NCBI GenBank assembly: GCA_902797565.1
Contig: CADBTO010000269.1
Span: 1-23,562, forward strand
Source: an uncultured Lachnospiraceae bacterium
GTDB taxonomy: Bacteria; Bacillota; Clostridia; Lachnospirales; Lachnospiraceae
DNA length: 23,562 nucleotides
Direction of reading: 5' to 3'
The notes beneath the pieces were generated by a model that saw nothing but the letters and a program-made list of their open reading frames with translations, did no database searches and was not told where the DNA came from. Shown here piece after piece: positions 1 to 7,687 of this stretch; within the stretch, counting starts at the first letter, position 1, and each line of letters starts with the position of its first letter. Position numbers and translations under genes: made by a program.

Positions 1-540
1 GTCTTCGGTTATGTCTTTATATTGCTCAAACAGTTCTTTCACGTGTGCCATCCGTTCGGGTTCCCAGCCTGGCATGATACTGCCGTTTGTATCACTGGAA
101 ATGGATTCGAACATTTTTTCAGGAACCAGGTCGTCCACAGCTTTCTGGGTGTATGCAAGGACGGTTGAGCCATCCGGGCGTTTCCGCGCCAGTTCCGTGC
201 GGGTCCAGTCGAAGACCGGCATGAAATTATAGCAGACCAGATGGATGTCTTCTTTGCCGAGGTTTTCAAGCGTTTCAATATAATTTGCAATCAACTGGTC
301 ATGCGACGGTTTGCCAAGTTTGATGTCTTCATGGACATTGACGCTCTCGATGCCTGCGACCGTAAGGCCTGCCGCTTCAACTTCGTCCTTCATAGCACGG
401 ATGCGCTCACGGCTCCAGACTTCTCCGGGCTGCGTATCATAAAGGGTGGTGATGACCCCCTTGACGCCGGGAATCTGGCGGATCTGTTCAAGGGTGACGG
501 TATCAAATCGGGAACCATACCAGCGAAGTGTCATTTGCAT
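1..540 (-). CDS. uxuA: Mannonate dehydratase, N-terminal 180 residues (cut by window edge)
   Basis: The enzyme dehydrates D-mannonate to 2-keto-3-deoxygluconate (KDG) in the cytoplasm, as part of glucuronate breakdown. The minus frame from the ATG at 540 is open to base 1 and begins MQMTLRWYGSRFDTVTLEQI. It then shows the family landmarks RQIPGVKGV, LYDTQPGEVW (residues 54-63 or so), IESVNVHEDIKLG and CYNFMPVFDWTR. Full-length family members are about 350-400 residues, so roughly half is present and the central metal-binding His/Cys residues lie outside the window. A GGAGG (reverse complement of 548-552) lies 7 bases before the start, which fixes it. The gene lies 84 bases downstream of eda on the same strand and is probably co-transcribed with it. 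The assignment is by recognised family motifs. The only uncertainty is what follows beyond the edge. Confidence 0.93.
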   Translation of the reverse strand, partial: MQMTLRWYGSRFDTVTLEQIRQIPGVKGVITTLYDTQPGEVWSRERIRAMKDEVEAAGLTVAGIESVNVHEDIKLGKPSHDQLIANYIETLENLGKEDIHLVCYNFMPVFDWTRTELARKRPDGSTVLAYTQKAVDDLVPEKMFESISSDTNGSIMPGWEPERMAHVKELFEQYKDITED

Positions 541-591
541 TTTTTTTCCTCCGGAATGAATTTTGGTTGAATGTGCGTAGATTATTTTGAT

Positions 592-617
592 GCAGCGGGA
601 GACTGTCTCTCCCCTGC
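592..617 (-). other. Intercistronic stem-loop between eda and uxuA
   Basis: Bases 592-602 (GCAGcGGGAGA) pair with 608-617 (TCTCCCCTGC), giving a 10-bp stem with one bulged C and a 5-base loop. It sits 7 bases after the eda stop codon. No T-run follows on the minus strand, so it does not look like an intrinsic terminator. In catabolic operons such hairpins often protect or process the mRNA between cistrons. That role is an inference here. Confidence 0.5.
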
Positions 618-624
618 GCGATTG

Positions 625-1284
625 TTATCCGCGAACGGTTCGGACAATTTCTGCAGCATCCTTGACCAGCTGCTCGATCTCATCGAATTTCTGTGCCTTG
701 ACCAGGCTGTCTTTGACCATCCAGCTGCCGCCGCAGGCGACGATCCGGTCATATCCCAGGTATTCTTTGACGTTTTGCGCATTGATGCCGCCTGTGGGCA
801 TAAAAGAAAGCTTTGTGTATGGCGCGGCAACGGCTTTGATCATCGGAAGCCCGCCTGCCGGTTCCGCCGGGAAGAATTTTACGAGTGAAAGCCCAAGTTC
901 CAGGGCTTTTTCCATATCGCTGGGGGTCTGCGTACCCGGTGTCACGGGGATGCCTCTGGCGATGCAGTATTCCACAACGCGAGGATTCAGGCCGGGGCTG
1001 ACGATGAAGCGTGCGCCTGCCTGTATTGCGGTTTCCGCCTGCTCCGGCGAGAGCACGGTGCCGGCGCCGACCAGCAGGTCGGGATGGTTTTTTGCCATAA
1101 TGCGGATGGATTCTTCTGCCGCATCGGTCCGGAATGTGACTTCCGCAGCGGGCAGCCCGCCCCTTACCAGCGCATTTGCCAGGGGGTCTGCGTCCTTTGC
1201 GTCATCCAGTACCACGACCGGGATGATGCCGATCCGGCGGAACTGTGTGGAAATTTCGTTTGTGATCTGATCTAAAGACTTCAA
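625..1284 (-). CDS. eda: 2-dehydro-3-deoxy-phosphogluconate (KDPG) aldolase
   Basis: Class I aldolase that splits KDPG into pyruvate and glyceraldehyde-3-phosphate. It often also acts on 4-hydroxy-2-oxoglutarate. Taking the TTG at 1284 as start gives 219 residues, close to the usual 205-215. Family signatures are present: AAEVTFRT with the catalytic Glu (E48), GAGTVLS (73-79), FIVSPGLNP (93-101), TPGTQTPS (115-122) and VKFFPAE with the Schiff-base Lys (K136), then PTGGI. The frame is open upstream to an ATG at 1401, but that extension of 39 residues is low-complexity, outside the family fold and runs through the promoter region. The TTG has an AAAGGAG 9 bases upstream (complement of about 1294-1300). 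The gene heads the minus-strand half of the hexuronate locus, divergent from the AraC-type regulator. Confidence 0.93.
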   Translation of the reverse strand: MKSLDQITNEISTQFRRIGIIPVVVLDDAKDADPLANALVRGGLPAAEVTFRTDAAEESIRIMAKNHPDLLVGAGTVLSPEQAETAIQAGARFIVSPGLNPRVVEYCIARGIPVTPGTQTPSDMEKALELGLSLVKFFPAEPAGGLPMIKAVAAPYTKLSFMPTGGINAQNVKEYLGYDRIVACGGSWMVKDSLVKAQKFDEIEQLVKDAAEIVRTVRG

Positions 1285-1348
1285 AATCGGTTGCTCCTTT
1301 TGGTATTGTGCTGCAAATTTGTGTGTGCCGTTTGTTGACGTTTGCAGA

Positions 1349-1354
1349 ATACTA
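1349..1354 (-). promoter_or_regulatory. Possible -10 element for eda-uxuA, without a good -35
   Basis: On the minus strand TAGTAT (complement of 1349-1354) is the best -10-like hexamer upstream of eda. No recognisable TTGACA-like hexamer lies 16-18 bases before it. A weak -35 with direct repeats 30-56 bases upstream of the -10 is the arrangement expected for an activator-dependent promoter. The assignment is tentative. Confidence 0.35.
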
Positions 1355-1381
1355 TTTTTTGCCGAAAAAGGCGATTGACAG

Positions 1382-1405
1382 GCTTGCAAAAAAGATTGCA
1401 AAAAT
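1382..1405. repeat. Tandem 12-bp direct repeat, candidate operator of the AraC-type regulator
   Basis: GCTTGCAAAAAA (1382-1393) is followed directly by GATTGCAAAAAT (1394-1405), with 10 of 12 bases identical. A partial third TTGC follows at 1405-1408. The pair lies between eda and the regulator gene, overlaps the regulator's own -35 (1396-1401), and is upstream of the weak eda -10. AraC-family proteins usually contact DNA through two helix-turn-helix motifs on direct repeats. The operator role is inferred. Confidence 0.45.
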
Positions 1406-1424
1406 TGCGCGGGTGTGGTAGAAT
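1396..1424 (+). promoter_or_regulatory. Promoter of the AraC-type regulator and kdgK
   Basis: TTGCAA (1396-1401), a 17-base spacer, then TAGAAT (1419-1424) make a good sigma-A type promoter. The predicted transcript starts near 1431, about 53 bases before the regulator's ATG. The -35 lies inside the tandem repeat at 1382-1405, which would allow autoregulation. Confidence 0.65.
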
Positions 1425-1442
1425 TCTGTTTCGACGGAGTAT

Positions 1443-1454
1443 CCCCATATGGGG
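1443..1454. promoter_or_regulatory. Perfect 12-bp palindrome in the regulator leader
   Basis: CCCCATATGGGG (1443-1454) is a perfect palindrome just after the predicted transcript start and 14 bases before the GGAG of the ribosome binding site. It could be an operator half-site pair. At this length coincidence cannot be excluded. Confidence 0.3.
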
Positions 1455-1483
1455 GGCGTGCATATAAAGGAGATTGTTATTCC

Positions 1484-2380
1484 ATGAAAAAGGAACTGGT
1501 TTCTGCCTTTTCTGCCCGGCAGCATATGATTTCGAAGGACTTTGAGATCTATTATTACAGCGATCAGGACCTGAAGAAGGTCGAGAGCCATCGGCATAAT
1601 TATTTTGAAATTTATTTTTTTCTGTCAGGGGCCGTGGATATGCACATTAACGGGAAGAAGTACAGCCTGAAGAATGGGGATGTTGTGGTGATTCCACCGG
1701 ATACGCCGCATTTTGCGACGATTCGTGCGGAAGGGGAGCCGTACCGGCGGTTTATATTCTGGGTGACGCCGGAGTATCTGGAAGAACTTCGGATCCTTTC
1801 GCCGGATTATGTGTATTTTGTGGATCTTGTGTCGCGTGTGGGGGAGTATGTCCATCATTATGATGAATACGGGTTTTCCGCATTGCAGGCGAAGGTGTCC
1901 GATCTGATCGAAGAGGTGGGGGCGGACCGGTTCGGCAAAGCGGCTAAGGTGACCCTTTGTGTTAATGCTTTAATACTGCATCTGAGCCGTACGTTTTTTG
2001 AAGCACGGCATGCGAAAAAGCCGGTCAAAGACGAAGACCTGTTCGGGGCCGTTGTACAGTATATCGAAGCGCATATTGAAGAGGATTTGTCACTGGATCT
2101 TCTGGCGGAGAAATTTTTTGTCAGCAAATTCCATGTGGCACATATTTTCAAGGAACATATGGGTGTTTCTACCCATCAGTACATCCTTAAGAAACGGCTG
2201 TCGATGTGCCGGGATGCGATTGTGGCGGGACGTCCGATCGGAGAAGCCTGCCTGATGTATGGGTTCAGTGATTATTCCGGGTTTTACCGTGCGTTCCAGA
2301 AGGAGTATGGGATGTCGCCAAAGAAATACCGGGATGTGTTTTTGGAACGGGCAGGGTGGATGAAGCCAGCTGAGAGCTGA
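1484..2380 (+). CDS. AraC-family transcriptional regulator, probable hexuronate pathway regulator
   Basis: A 298-residue cytoplasmic DNA-binding regulator. Residues about 30-80 form a cupin-type sensor (SHRHNYFEIYFFLSG, LKNGDVVVIPPDTPHF). The C-terminal ~100 residues carry the two AraC helix-turn-helix motifs: LSLDLLAEKFFVSKFHVAHI, FKEHMGVST, then IGEACLMYGFSDYSGFYRAF and YGMSPKKYR. The frame is open 69 bases further upstream, but the ATG at 1484 is chosen because GGAG (1469-1472) precedes it by 11 bases and the sensor domain starts there. It is divergent from eda-uxuA and 12 bases upstream of kdgK, so control of this sugar-acid pathway is the natural inference. The effector, perhaps KDG or a uronate, cannot be read from sequence. 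The locus position suggests an activator. Confidence 0.88.
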   Translation: MKKELVSAFSARQHMISKDFEIYYYSDQDLKKVESHRHNYFEIYFFLSGAVDMHINGKKYSLKNGDVVVIPPDTPHFATIRAEGEPYRRFIFWVTPEYLEELRILSPDYVYFVDLVSRVGEYVHHYDEYGFSALQAKVSDLIEEVGADRFGKAAKVTLCVNALILHLSRTFFEARHAKKPVKDEDLFGAVVQYIEAHIEEDLSLDLLAEKFFVSKFHVAHIFKEHMGVSTHQYILKKRLSMCRDAIVAGRPIGEACLMYGFSDYSGFYRAFQKEYGMSPKKYRDVFLERAGWMKPAES

Positions 2381-2392
2381 AGGAGGGGTATG

Positions 2393-3439
2393 ATGAGATT
2401 TTTGACATTTGGAGAAATTATGATGCGGTTGACACCGCCGGATTACGGAAAGATCTGCATGGCAGACCGGTTTGAGGCAAACTATGGGGGAAGCGAGGCG
2501 AACATCGCGCTGTCCCTGGCAAGCCTGGGTGAACGGGCGGCATTTTTTACGGTTTTGCCGGATAACGGCCTGGGGAAGGGCGCATTGCGGATGCTGCGCA
2601 GCGATGGGGTGGATTGTAAGACGGTGATTTTTGCAGGAGAGGAAGATGCGCCTTCGCTGCGGCTCGGGACTTATTATATGGAAACAGGATTCGGCATCCG
2701 TTCGAGTAATGTGATTTATGACCGCAAGCACAGTGCGTTCTGTGAATATGATTTTGGAAAAGTGGATGTGGACGCGTTATTGGACGAATGCGACTGGCTG
2801 CATCTGGGCGGCATTTCACCGGCACTGTCTGAAAGCTGCCGTGAATTTACGCTTACGCTTGCAAAACGGGCCAAGGAACTTGGAAAGAGTGTGAGTTTTG
2901 ACGGGAATTTCCGGGCGAAGCTTTGGAGCTGGGAAGAGGCACGGGATTATTGTACGCAGATCCTGCCCTATGTGGACGTGTTGTTTGGAATTGAGCCGTA
3001 TCATCTTTGGGTGGATGAGGCGGACCATAGCAAGGGGGATGTCAAGGACGGGATTCCCAGGCAGCCGGATTTCACGCAGCAAAAGCAGGTATTCGAGGCA
3101 TTTGCAGCGCGTTATCCGAACCTTTCATGTATTGCGCGGCATGTCCGGTTTGCGCACAGCGGCAGTGAGAACAGCCTGAAGGCATATCTTTGGTATGAAG
3201 GAAAGACCTATGAGAGCAAGCTGCTGCGTTTTGAAATTCTGGATCGCGTGGGGGGCGGCGATGCGTTTGCAAGCGGGCTGCTTTATGCCATGTTCCAGAA
3301 TTACGAGCCGCAGGAGATGGTGGATTTTGCAGTGGCAAGCTCCGTGATGAAGCACACGATCCGCGGGGATGCGAACCTGGTGGACAGTGCACAGAGCATA
3401 CGGAATGTGATGGAGATGGATTTTGATATCAAGCGCTGA
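2393..3439 (+). CDS. kdgK: PfkB-family sugar kinase, probable 2-keto-3-deoxygluconate kinase
   Basis: Phosphorylates KDG to KDPG using ATP, supplying the aldolase encoded divergently. The 348-residue protein has the ribokinase-fold marks: FLTFGEIMMRLTPP at the N-terminus, NYGGSEANIALSLASLG for sugar binding, VSFDGNFRAKLW, and the PfkB signature DRVGGGDAFASGLLYA (284-299) with the catalytic Asp at 290. Two ATGs overlap the ribosome site. The second (2393) is 6 bases after AGGAGG, the first (2390) only 3, so 2393 is preferred. The substrate is assigned from context (mannonate dehydratase, KDPG aldolase and AraC regulator adjacent). A fructokinase-like role is less likely. No terminator separates it from the channel gene downstream. 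Confidence 0.85.
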   Translation: MRFLTFGEIMMRLTPPDYGKICMADRFEANYGGSEANIALSLASLGERAAFFTVLPDNGLGKGALRMLRSDGVDCKTVIFAGEEDAPSLRLGTYYMETGFGIRSSNVIYDRKHSAFCEYDFGKVDVDALLDECDWLHLGGISPALSESCREFTLTLAKRAKELGKSVSFDGNFRAKLWSWEEARDYCTQILPYVDVLFGIEPYHLWVDEADHSKGDVKDGIPRQPDFTQQKQVFEAFAARYPNLSCIARHVRFAHSGSENSLKAYLWYEGKTYESKLLRFEILDRVGGGDAFASGLLYAMFQNYEPQEMVDFAVASSVMKHTIRGDANLVDSAQSIRNVMEMDFDIKR

Positions 3440-3502
3440 GCAGAAAACGGCCGCAGCAAAAATATCGGGGGGAGGTGGGTTAGCATCGGATTCGGGCATA
3501 GG

Positions 3503-4537
3503 GTGCGCAGAAGATTATTCGAGGTGATCGAGGTTTCCAAAGAGGATGATTTGCTCAGCCAGGTGTATGATACGATCATGATCCTGGCGATTTTTGCCAG
3601 CATTCTGCCGCTGGCATTCAAGGGGACCCATCCGCTGTTCCATAAAATGGATTATGTCACGACCGTTTTGTTTGTTGTTGATTATATTTGCCGCTGGGTG
3701 ACTGCGGATTTCAAGGCAGGGACGAAGTCCTGCACGGCGTTCGTGAAATACCCGTTTACGATGTGGGCGGTGATTGACCTGGTTTCCATTTTGCCAACGC
3801 TGACGGTGCTGAACAACAGTTTCAAGATGTTCCGTCTGCTCCGTGCGGCCCGTGCGCTGCGTGCGCTGCGGGTACTTCGGATTTTCAAGGCGTTTCGTTA
3901 TTCAAGAAGTTTTTCGATTATTATGCGTGTGATCAAAAACTCCAAAGAAGCGCTGGGCGCGATGTGTACGTTTGCGATTGGATATATCCTGATTTCCGCG
4001 CTTGCGATCTTCAATGTGGAAGAGCAGTCTTTTGAAACGTTCTTTGATGCGGTTTATTGGGCAACGGTCTCACTGACGACGGTTGGCTACGGGGATATCT
4101 ATCCGGTCACGATGCCGGGAAGGCTGATCGCGATGCTTTCCTCGATGTTCGGGGTGGCGGTCGTGGCACTGCCTGCGGGTATTATTACAGCAGGATATAT
4201 GGAATTGCTGGAAGAAGAGAAGCAGGCGGCAAGGGAGCGGAAGGCGCGGAAAAAAAAGAAGCGCGGGCGTTCGAAACGCGGCCGCAGGAAGATGGAAGAA
4301 GCCGGGGCGACTGAGGAGGCGGAGTGCCTGCATAAAAATACAGAGGGCGGCGGAGCCGAAGCGGGCGAAGCGGAGAAAGGCAAAGCCGGTGCGAGCGAAG
4401 CCGGTGCGGGCGAAGCGGAGAAAGGCAAAGCCGGTGCGGGCGAAGCCAGGGCGGGCGAAGCCGGGATCAGTGAAGGAGATGGAGGCGATGAAGGCAATGG
4501 GAGAGAAAACAAAAAAACGGATCCTGCTCACGAATGA
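3503..4537 (+). CDS. Voltage-gated potassium channel with repeat-expanded cytoplasmic tail
   Basis: A 344-residue six-helix K+ channel of the inner membrane. S1 is about 24-40, S2 52-67 and S3 86-103. S4 (111-133) has Arg/Lys at roughly every third position (RLLRAARALRALRVLRIFKAFR in part). S5 is 152-171, the pore loop carries the filter TVGYGD (193-198), and S6 is about 206-233. The tail starts with a coiled, basic stretch (235-263), followed by two 15-residue repeats (287-301, 302-316) and an acidic Gly-rich end. No RCK/KTN domain is visible. The start is unclear. GTG 3503 has no close Shine-Dalgarno, while GGGGGGAGG at 3467-3475 lies 27 bases upstream with no in-frame ATG, GTG or TTG between. 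surE begins inside its last 50 bases. Confidence 0.88.
   Translation: MRRRLFEVIEVSKEDDLLSQVYDTIMILAIFASILPLAFKGTHPLFHKMDYVTTVLFVVDYICRWVTADFKAGTKSCTAFVKYPFTMWAVIDLVSILPTLTVLNNSFKMFRLLRAARALRALRVLRIFKAFRYSRSFSIIMRVIKNSKEALGAMCTFAIGYILISALAIFNVEEQSFETFFDAVYWATVSLTTVGYGDIYPVTMPGRLIAMLSSMFGVAVVALPAGIITAGYMELLEEEKQAARERKARKKKKRGRSKRGRRKMEEAGATEEAECLHKNTEGGGAEAGEAEKGKAGASEAGAGEAEKGKAGAGEARAGEAGISEGDGGDEGNGRENKKTDPAHE
4361..4450 (+). repeat. Two 45-bp tandem repeats in the channel tail
   Basis: The 33-bp block at 4361-4393 recurs exactly at 4406-4438, a period of 45 bp (15 codons). Shorter gcgggcgaagcc-type units continue to about 4465. In protein they give AGEAEKGKAGASEAG-like repeats. The period is a multiple of three, so copy-number change would keep the frame. 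The reverse frames are also open here because of the composition, which produces spurious ORFs. Confidence 0.9.
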
Positions 4538-5264
4538 TGATGGAATCCAGTCGGATGGGATCCGGCGTCTTGCGGAGGCGGCGACGGCATTCGGGGAAGT
4601 CTGGGTGGTGGCACCGGAGAGCCAGCGGAGCGCGGCGTCCCATTCGATTACGCTGAATGCTCCGGTGGATGTATATCCTGCAAGTTTCAGGCAATTTCCG
4701 GTGGATGGAGTACGTGCGTTTTATTGCAGCGGCACACCTGCGGACTGCGTGCGTGTGGGAATCCATGCAATCCTGCCGGGGAAGCCGGATCTTTTGCTTT
4801 CCGGGATCAACGACGGGTATAACGCGGCATCGGATCTGCAATATTCCGCGACCGTCGGCGCTGCATTTGAAGCAGTATTCCAGGGCGTTCCTGCGCTTGC
4901 GTTTTCGGAGGCGGCAAAAGAAGCACACAGCACGACAGATGCTTTTTTGGACATTGTTTTGCAGGAACTGGTGGAAGGTGTATTCGTGCAGGATCTGGAA
5001 ATGATGGAGCCGTGCATCATGAACGTGAATTTTCCGGGCTGCTCTGCGTCCGAATGCAAGGGCATTCTGCGGGACCGGCGTGTTGACCGGGGCTGTTTTT
5101 ACCGGGACAAGTATCCGGAAAAACAGAAGCTTCCCGGCGGCGGTGTGCGGCTGGAAGTGCAGGGGCATTATAATGAGGATGCGGAGCCGGGCACGGATTT
5201 TGCCGCACTGGTGGATGGATATGTGTCCATTGGGAAAGTGTGGAATATCGGGAACGGGAGATAG
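4488..5264 (+). CDS. surE: 5'-nucleotidase SurE
   Basis: Metal-dependent nucleoside monophosphate phosphatase of the SurE family, cytoplasmic, 258 residues, the usual length. Metal ligands are visible: the Asp pair in ILLTNDDG (D17, D18), Ser48 in APESQRSAASHSIT and Asn108 in SGINDGYN. CSGTPADCV and the YSATVGAAFEA segment are also family marks. The frame is open into the repeats of the channel gene, giving a fake Arg/Lys-rich extension. The ATG at 4488 (AAGGAG 9 bases upstream) or 4497 (GGAGG 11 bases upstream) is the likely start. The gene overlaps the channel gene by 50 bp in another frame, implying translational coupling. It is followed 33 bases later by the ABC ATPase gene. Confidence 0.93.
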   Translation: MKAMGEKTKKRILLTNDDGIQSDGIRRLAEAATAFGEVWVVAPESQRSAASHSITLNAPVDVYPASFRQFPVDGVRAFYCSGTPADCVRVGIHAILPGKPDLLLSGINDGYNAASDLQYSATVGAAFEAVFQGVPALAFSEAAKEAHSTTDAFLDIVLQELVEGVFVQDLEMMEPCIMNVNFPGCSASECKGILRDRRVDRGCFYRDKYPEKQKLPGGGVRLEVQGHYNEDAEPGTDFAALVDGYVSIGKVWNIGNGR

Positions 5265-5297
5265 CAGGAATATCGGGAAGAAGACGGAGGTATGGAA

Positions 5298-6053
5298 ATG
5301 GGCAAACAGGTGATGCTCTCGATCGAACATTACTCAAAGTCTTATGGGGAGGGAACGAAAGCTGCGGAAGACGTATCGATCTGCGTGGAATGCGGGGATA
5401 TATACGGGTTCATTGGGCACAATGGCGCAGGGAAATCTACAACGATCCGCGCAGTTGTGGGTGTTTTGGATTTTTCGGAAGGAGAAATCTATATTGACGG
5501 GCACTCTGTGAAAGATGAACCGATGGCGTGCAAGCGTGTGACGGCATATATCCCGGACAATCCGGACCTGTACGAGAACCTGACAGGAATCCAGTATCTG
5601 GATTTTGTGGCAGATGTGTTTGGGATCAGTACGGAAGAGCGCGAGGAGCGGATCAGGCAGTATGCGGGGCTGTTTGAGATCACAGATTCCCTGGGGGACT
5701 TGATTAGTTCCTATTCTCATGGCATGAAGCAGAAAGTGGCGATTATTGCAGCACTGATTCATGAGCCGAAGCTCCTGGTTTTGGACGAGCCGTTTGTGGG
5801 ACTGGATCCGAAGGCGGCATATACGCTGAAAGAGATCATGCATGAGATGTGCGGGCAGGGGACGGCGATCTTCTTTTCCACGCATGTCCTTGACGTGGCG
5901 GAGAAACTGTGCAACAAAGTGGCAATCATCAAGCAGGGGAAGATTATCGCATCCGGTACGATGGAAGAACTTACGGAAGGGCATTCGCTGGAAGAAACGT
6001 TCCTGGAGGAAACGTTTTTTGAGAAGAAGACAAAGGATGGAGGCGGGCTATGA
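5298..6053 (+). CDS. ABC transporter ATP-binding protein
   Basis: A 251-residue nucleotide-binding subunit that powers the permease encoded next. Walker A is GHNGAGKST (40-48), the signature SYSHGMKQK (138-146), Walker B LLVLDE (159-164), the D-loop GLD and the H-switch His196 in STHVLDVAE. The Q-loop position reads YIPDNPDLYENL, with no Gln, as is common in this exporter subgroup. The C-terminus ends with a small acidic duplication, LEETFLEETF. ATGs occur at 5292 and 5298. GGAGG (5286-5290) is 7 bases from 5298 and only 1 from 5292, so 5298 is used. Its stop overlaps the permease start (ATGA). The transported substrate is unknown. Confidence 0.94.
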   Translation: MGKQVMLSIEHYSKSYGEGTKAAEDVSICVECGDIYGFIGHNGAGKSTTIRAVVGVLDFSEGEIYIDGHSVKDEPMACKRVTAYIPDNPDLYENLTGIQYLDFVADVFGISTEEREERIRQYAGLFEITDSLGDLISSYSHGMKQKVAIIAALIHEPKLLVLDEPFVGLDPKAAYTLKEIMHEMCGQGTAIFFSTHVLDVAEKLCNKVAIIKQGKIIASGTMEELTEGHSLEETFLEETFFEKKTKDGGGL

Positions 6054-7687
6054 AAGCATTATGGGACAGATCAGATTTTGTGCTCCTTCGAACGCTGTTT
6101 TTATCCACAAGCCTAAGGAACCAGTACAAGTATTGCAAAGATCGAAGGAAACGAAAGAAGATTAGGGGCGCGATTGTGGGCATGGCGCTCCTTTACGCGA
6201 TGCTTATCGGTTATAGTTTCGCGACCTGCATCGGATACGGCTTGGCCGGTTTGATCGATGCAGTGCCTGTGACGTGTGCATTGACAATTTGTTCACTGGC
6301 ATTTATCATGGCATTTTTTCGGTCGAATGGATACTTGTTCAATTTCAAGGAATACGATATGCTGATGTCCCTGCCGTTTGAACCGGGAAAGGTCGCGGCG
6401 TGCAGGTTCCTGTTCCTGTACGGCAGGCTTCTGCCGTGGTTTCTGAGTATTGTCCTGGCGTCGATGGTGGGCTATGGAATGTATGCGAAGCCAAGCGTTT
6501 TGGTGTATCCGCTTTGGATCCTGCTGTCTCTGCTTCTGCCGGTCATTCCGATGCTGGCGGCAGCATTTCTGGGTTTTTTGATCACGCGGGCCAGTGTGGG
6601 GTTCAAGAAAAAGAATCTGATACAGACCATACTGACGTTTGCATTTGTGTTCTTCTGTTTCACGATCCGCTTTTTCCTTGAGATGCTATTCAAAGATGAA
6701 CAAGTGGGAGAAACGATGGAAAACTTTTCCAATGCGATGTCAGGTGCTGCGCAGTTCTATCCGCCTGCCGGATGGTTTGCAGACGTGATCCTCCGGTACA
6801 ACTGGCTGGAGCTGCTGCTTCTTGCCGGAACGAGCATCCTGCTGTTTGCGCTGGTATTTGCGTTTGTCGGGAAATCCTATCGCCAGATCAATTCTGCGAT
6901 GAAATCGCATGCAAAAGCAAGGCATGCGGGGCTGGAAGTTGGGCGGCAGAGGAGCGTAGTGGCAGCGGTTGCATACAAAGAATGGAGAAGGATGAGCGGA
7001 TCTACGACCTATATGGTTAATTGCGGGATAGGTCTTCTGCTGGCTGTTGTTATCGGAATTCTGTCATGCATCATTGGATTTGACAAGATTGTTGCACTTG
7101 TAACGAATAACGCGCCATTTGATCCGGCGATCCTGTATCCAGCGATCCCGCTGATCTGTTATTTTGTTGTCGGGATGCTTGCAACGACTGCGTGTTCACC
7201 GTCGCTTGAGGGGAAAAATTACTGGATTGTACAGAGCCTTCCCATCGAAACGAAGGTTTTGTATCAGGGCAAGATGCTGTTCAATTTATGCCTGACGGTT
7301 CCGTTTATGCTGTTTGCGATCCTTTGCATATGTGTTTCCGCAAGGGTTCCTTTGGTGGATACGCTGCTGTATCTGGTACTCGGTGCTGTATTGTGCGCGT
7401 TTTCCACGGCCTGGGGATGTGTCTGCGGGATCAGGCATATGCGCCTTGACTGGGAGAATGAGGTGGAGGTCATCAAACAGGGGGCGGCAACCGCCATCTA
7501 TCTGCTGCCGAATATGTTTGCCGTTATGGGGCTGACAGTTCTGGTTGTATTTTTGGGTACAAAAATGGACCACAGGCTGCTTGCGCTGGCCCAGGTCCTG
7601 GTGGTGCTGTTGCTGGCTCTGTTGTCCTACCATAGGGTGCTGGTTTTGACAGCAAAACCCGAATCTCAGAAAAAAAAGCGTTCTTAA
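6050..7687 (+). CDS. ABC-2 type exporter permease, large multi-pass form
   Basis: A 545-residue membrane protein with about 12 hydrophobic segments in two halves (roughly 45-260 and 325-530), joined by a soluble stretch near 285-325 that contains VGRQRSVVAAVAYKEWRRM. The motif SLEGKNYWIVQSLPI in the second half is typical of the large clostridial ABC-2 exporter permeases that pair with a single ATPase. The start ATG overlaps the ATPase stop by 4 bases, a tight pair. The C-terminal tail is basic (QKKKRS). Substrate unknown; candidates are peptides, lipids or drugs, and nothing in the window discriminates. The stop codon overlaps the stop of the opposing RNase H gene by 3 bases. Confidence 0.88.
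   Translation: MKALWDRSDFVLLRTLFLSTSLRNQYKYCKDRRKRKKIRGAIVGMALLYAMLIGYSFATCIGYGLAGLIDAVPVTCALTICSLAFIMAFFRSNGYLFNFKEYDMLMSLPFEPGKVAACRFLFLYGRLLPWFLSIVLASMVGYGMYAKPSVLVYPLWILLSLLLPVIPMLAAAFLGFLITRASVGFKKKNLIQTILTFAFVFFCFTIRFFLEMLFKDEQVGETMENFSNAMSGAAQFYPPAGWFADVILRYNWLELLLLAGTSILLFALVFAFVGKSYRQINSAMKSHAKARHAGLEVGRQRSVVAAVAYKEWRRMSGSTTYMVNCGIGLLLAVVIGILSCIIGFDKIVALVTNNAPFDPAILYPAIPLICYFVVGMLATTACSPSLEGKNYWIVQSLPIETKVLYQGKMLFNLCLTVPFMLFAILCICVSARVPLVDTLLYLVLGAVLCAFSTAWGCVCGIRHMRLDWENEVEVIKQGAATAIYLLPNMFAVMGLTVLVVFLGTKMDHRLLALAQVLVVLLLALLSYHRVLVLTAKPESQKKKRS

Noticed and set aside
587..1270. A 227-residue open frame on the plus strand opposite eda
   Set aside because: Its sequence is Ser/Ala-rich without family features, and it runs antisense to a clear KDPG aldolase with catalytic residues in place.
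4361..4465. CRISPR-like repeats
   Set aside because: The units are contiguous coding repeats with no unique spacers, and no cas genes are in the window.
4389..4487. N-terminal extension of SurE with RAKPxRAKPG repeats
   Set aside because: It is the channel tail's repeat read in another frame, begins at a GTG without a ribosome site, and SurE proteins start directly at the ILLTNDDG strand.
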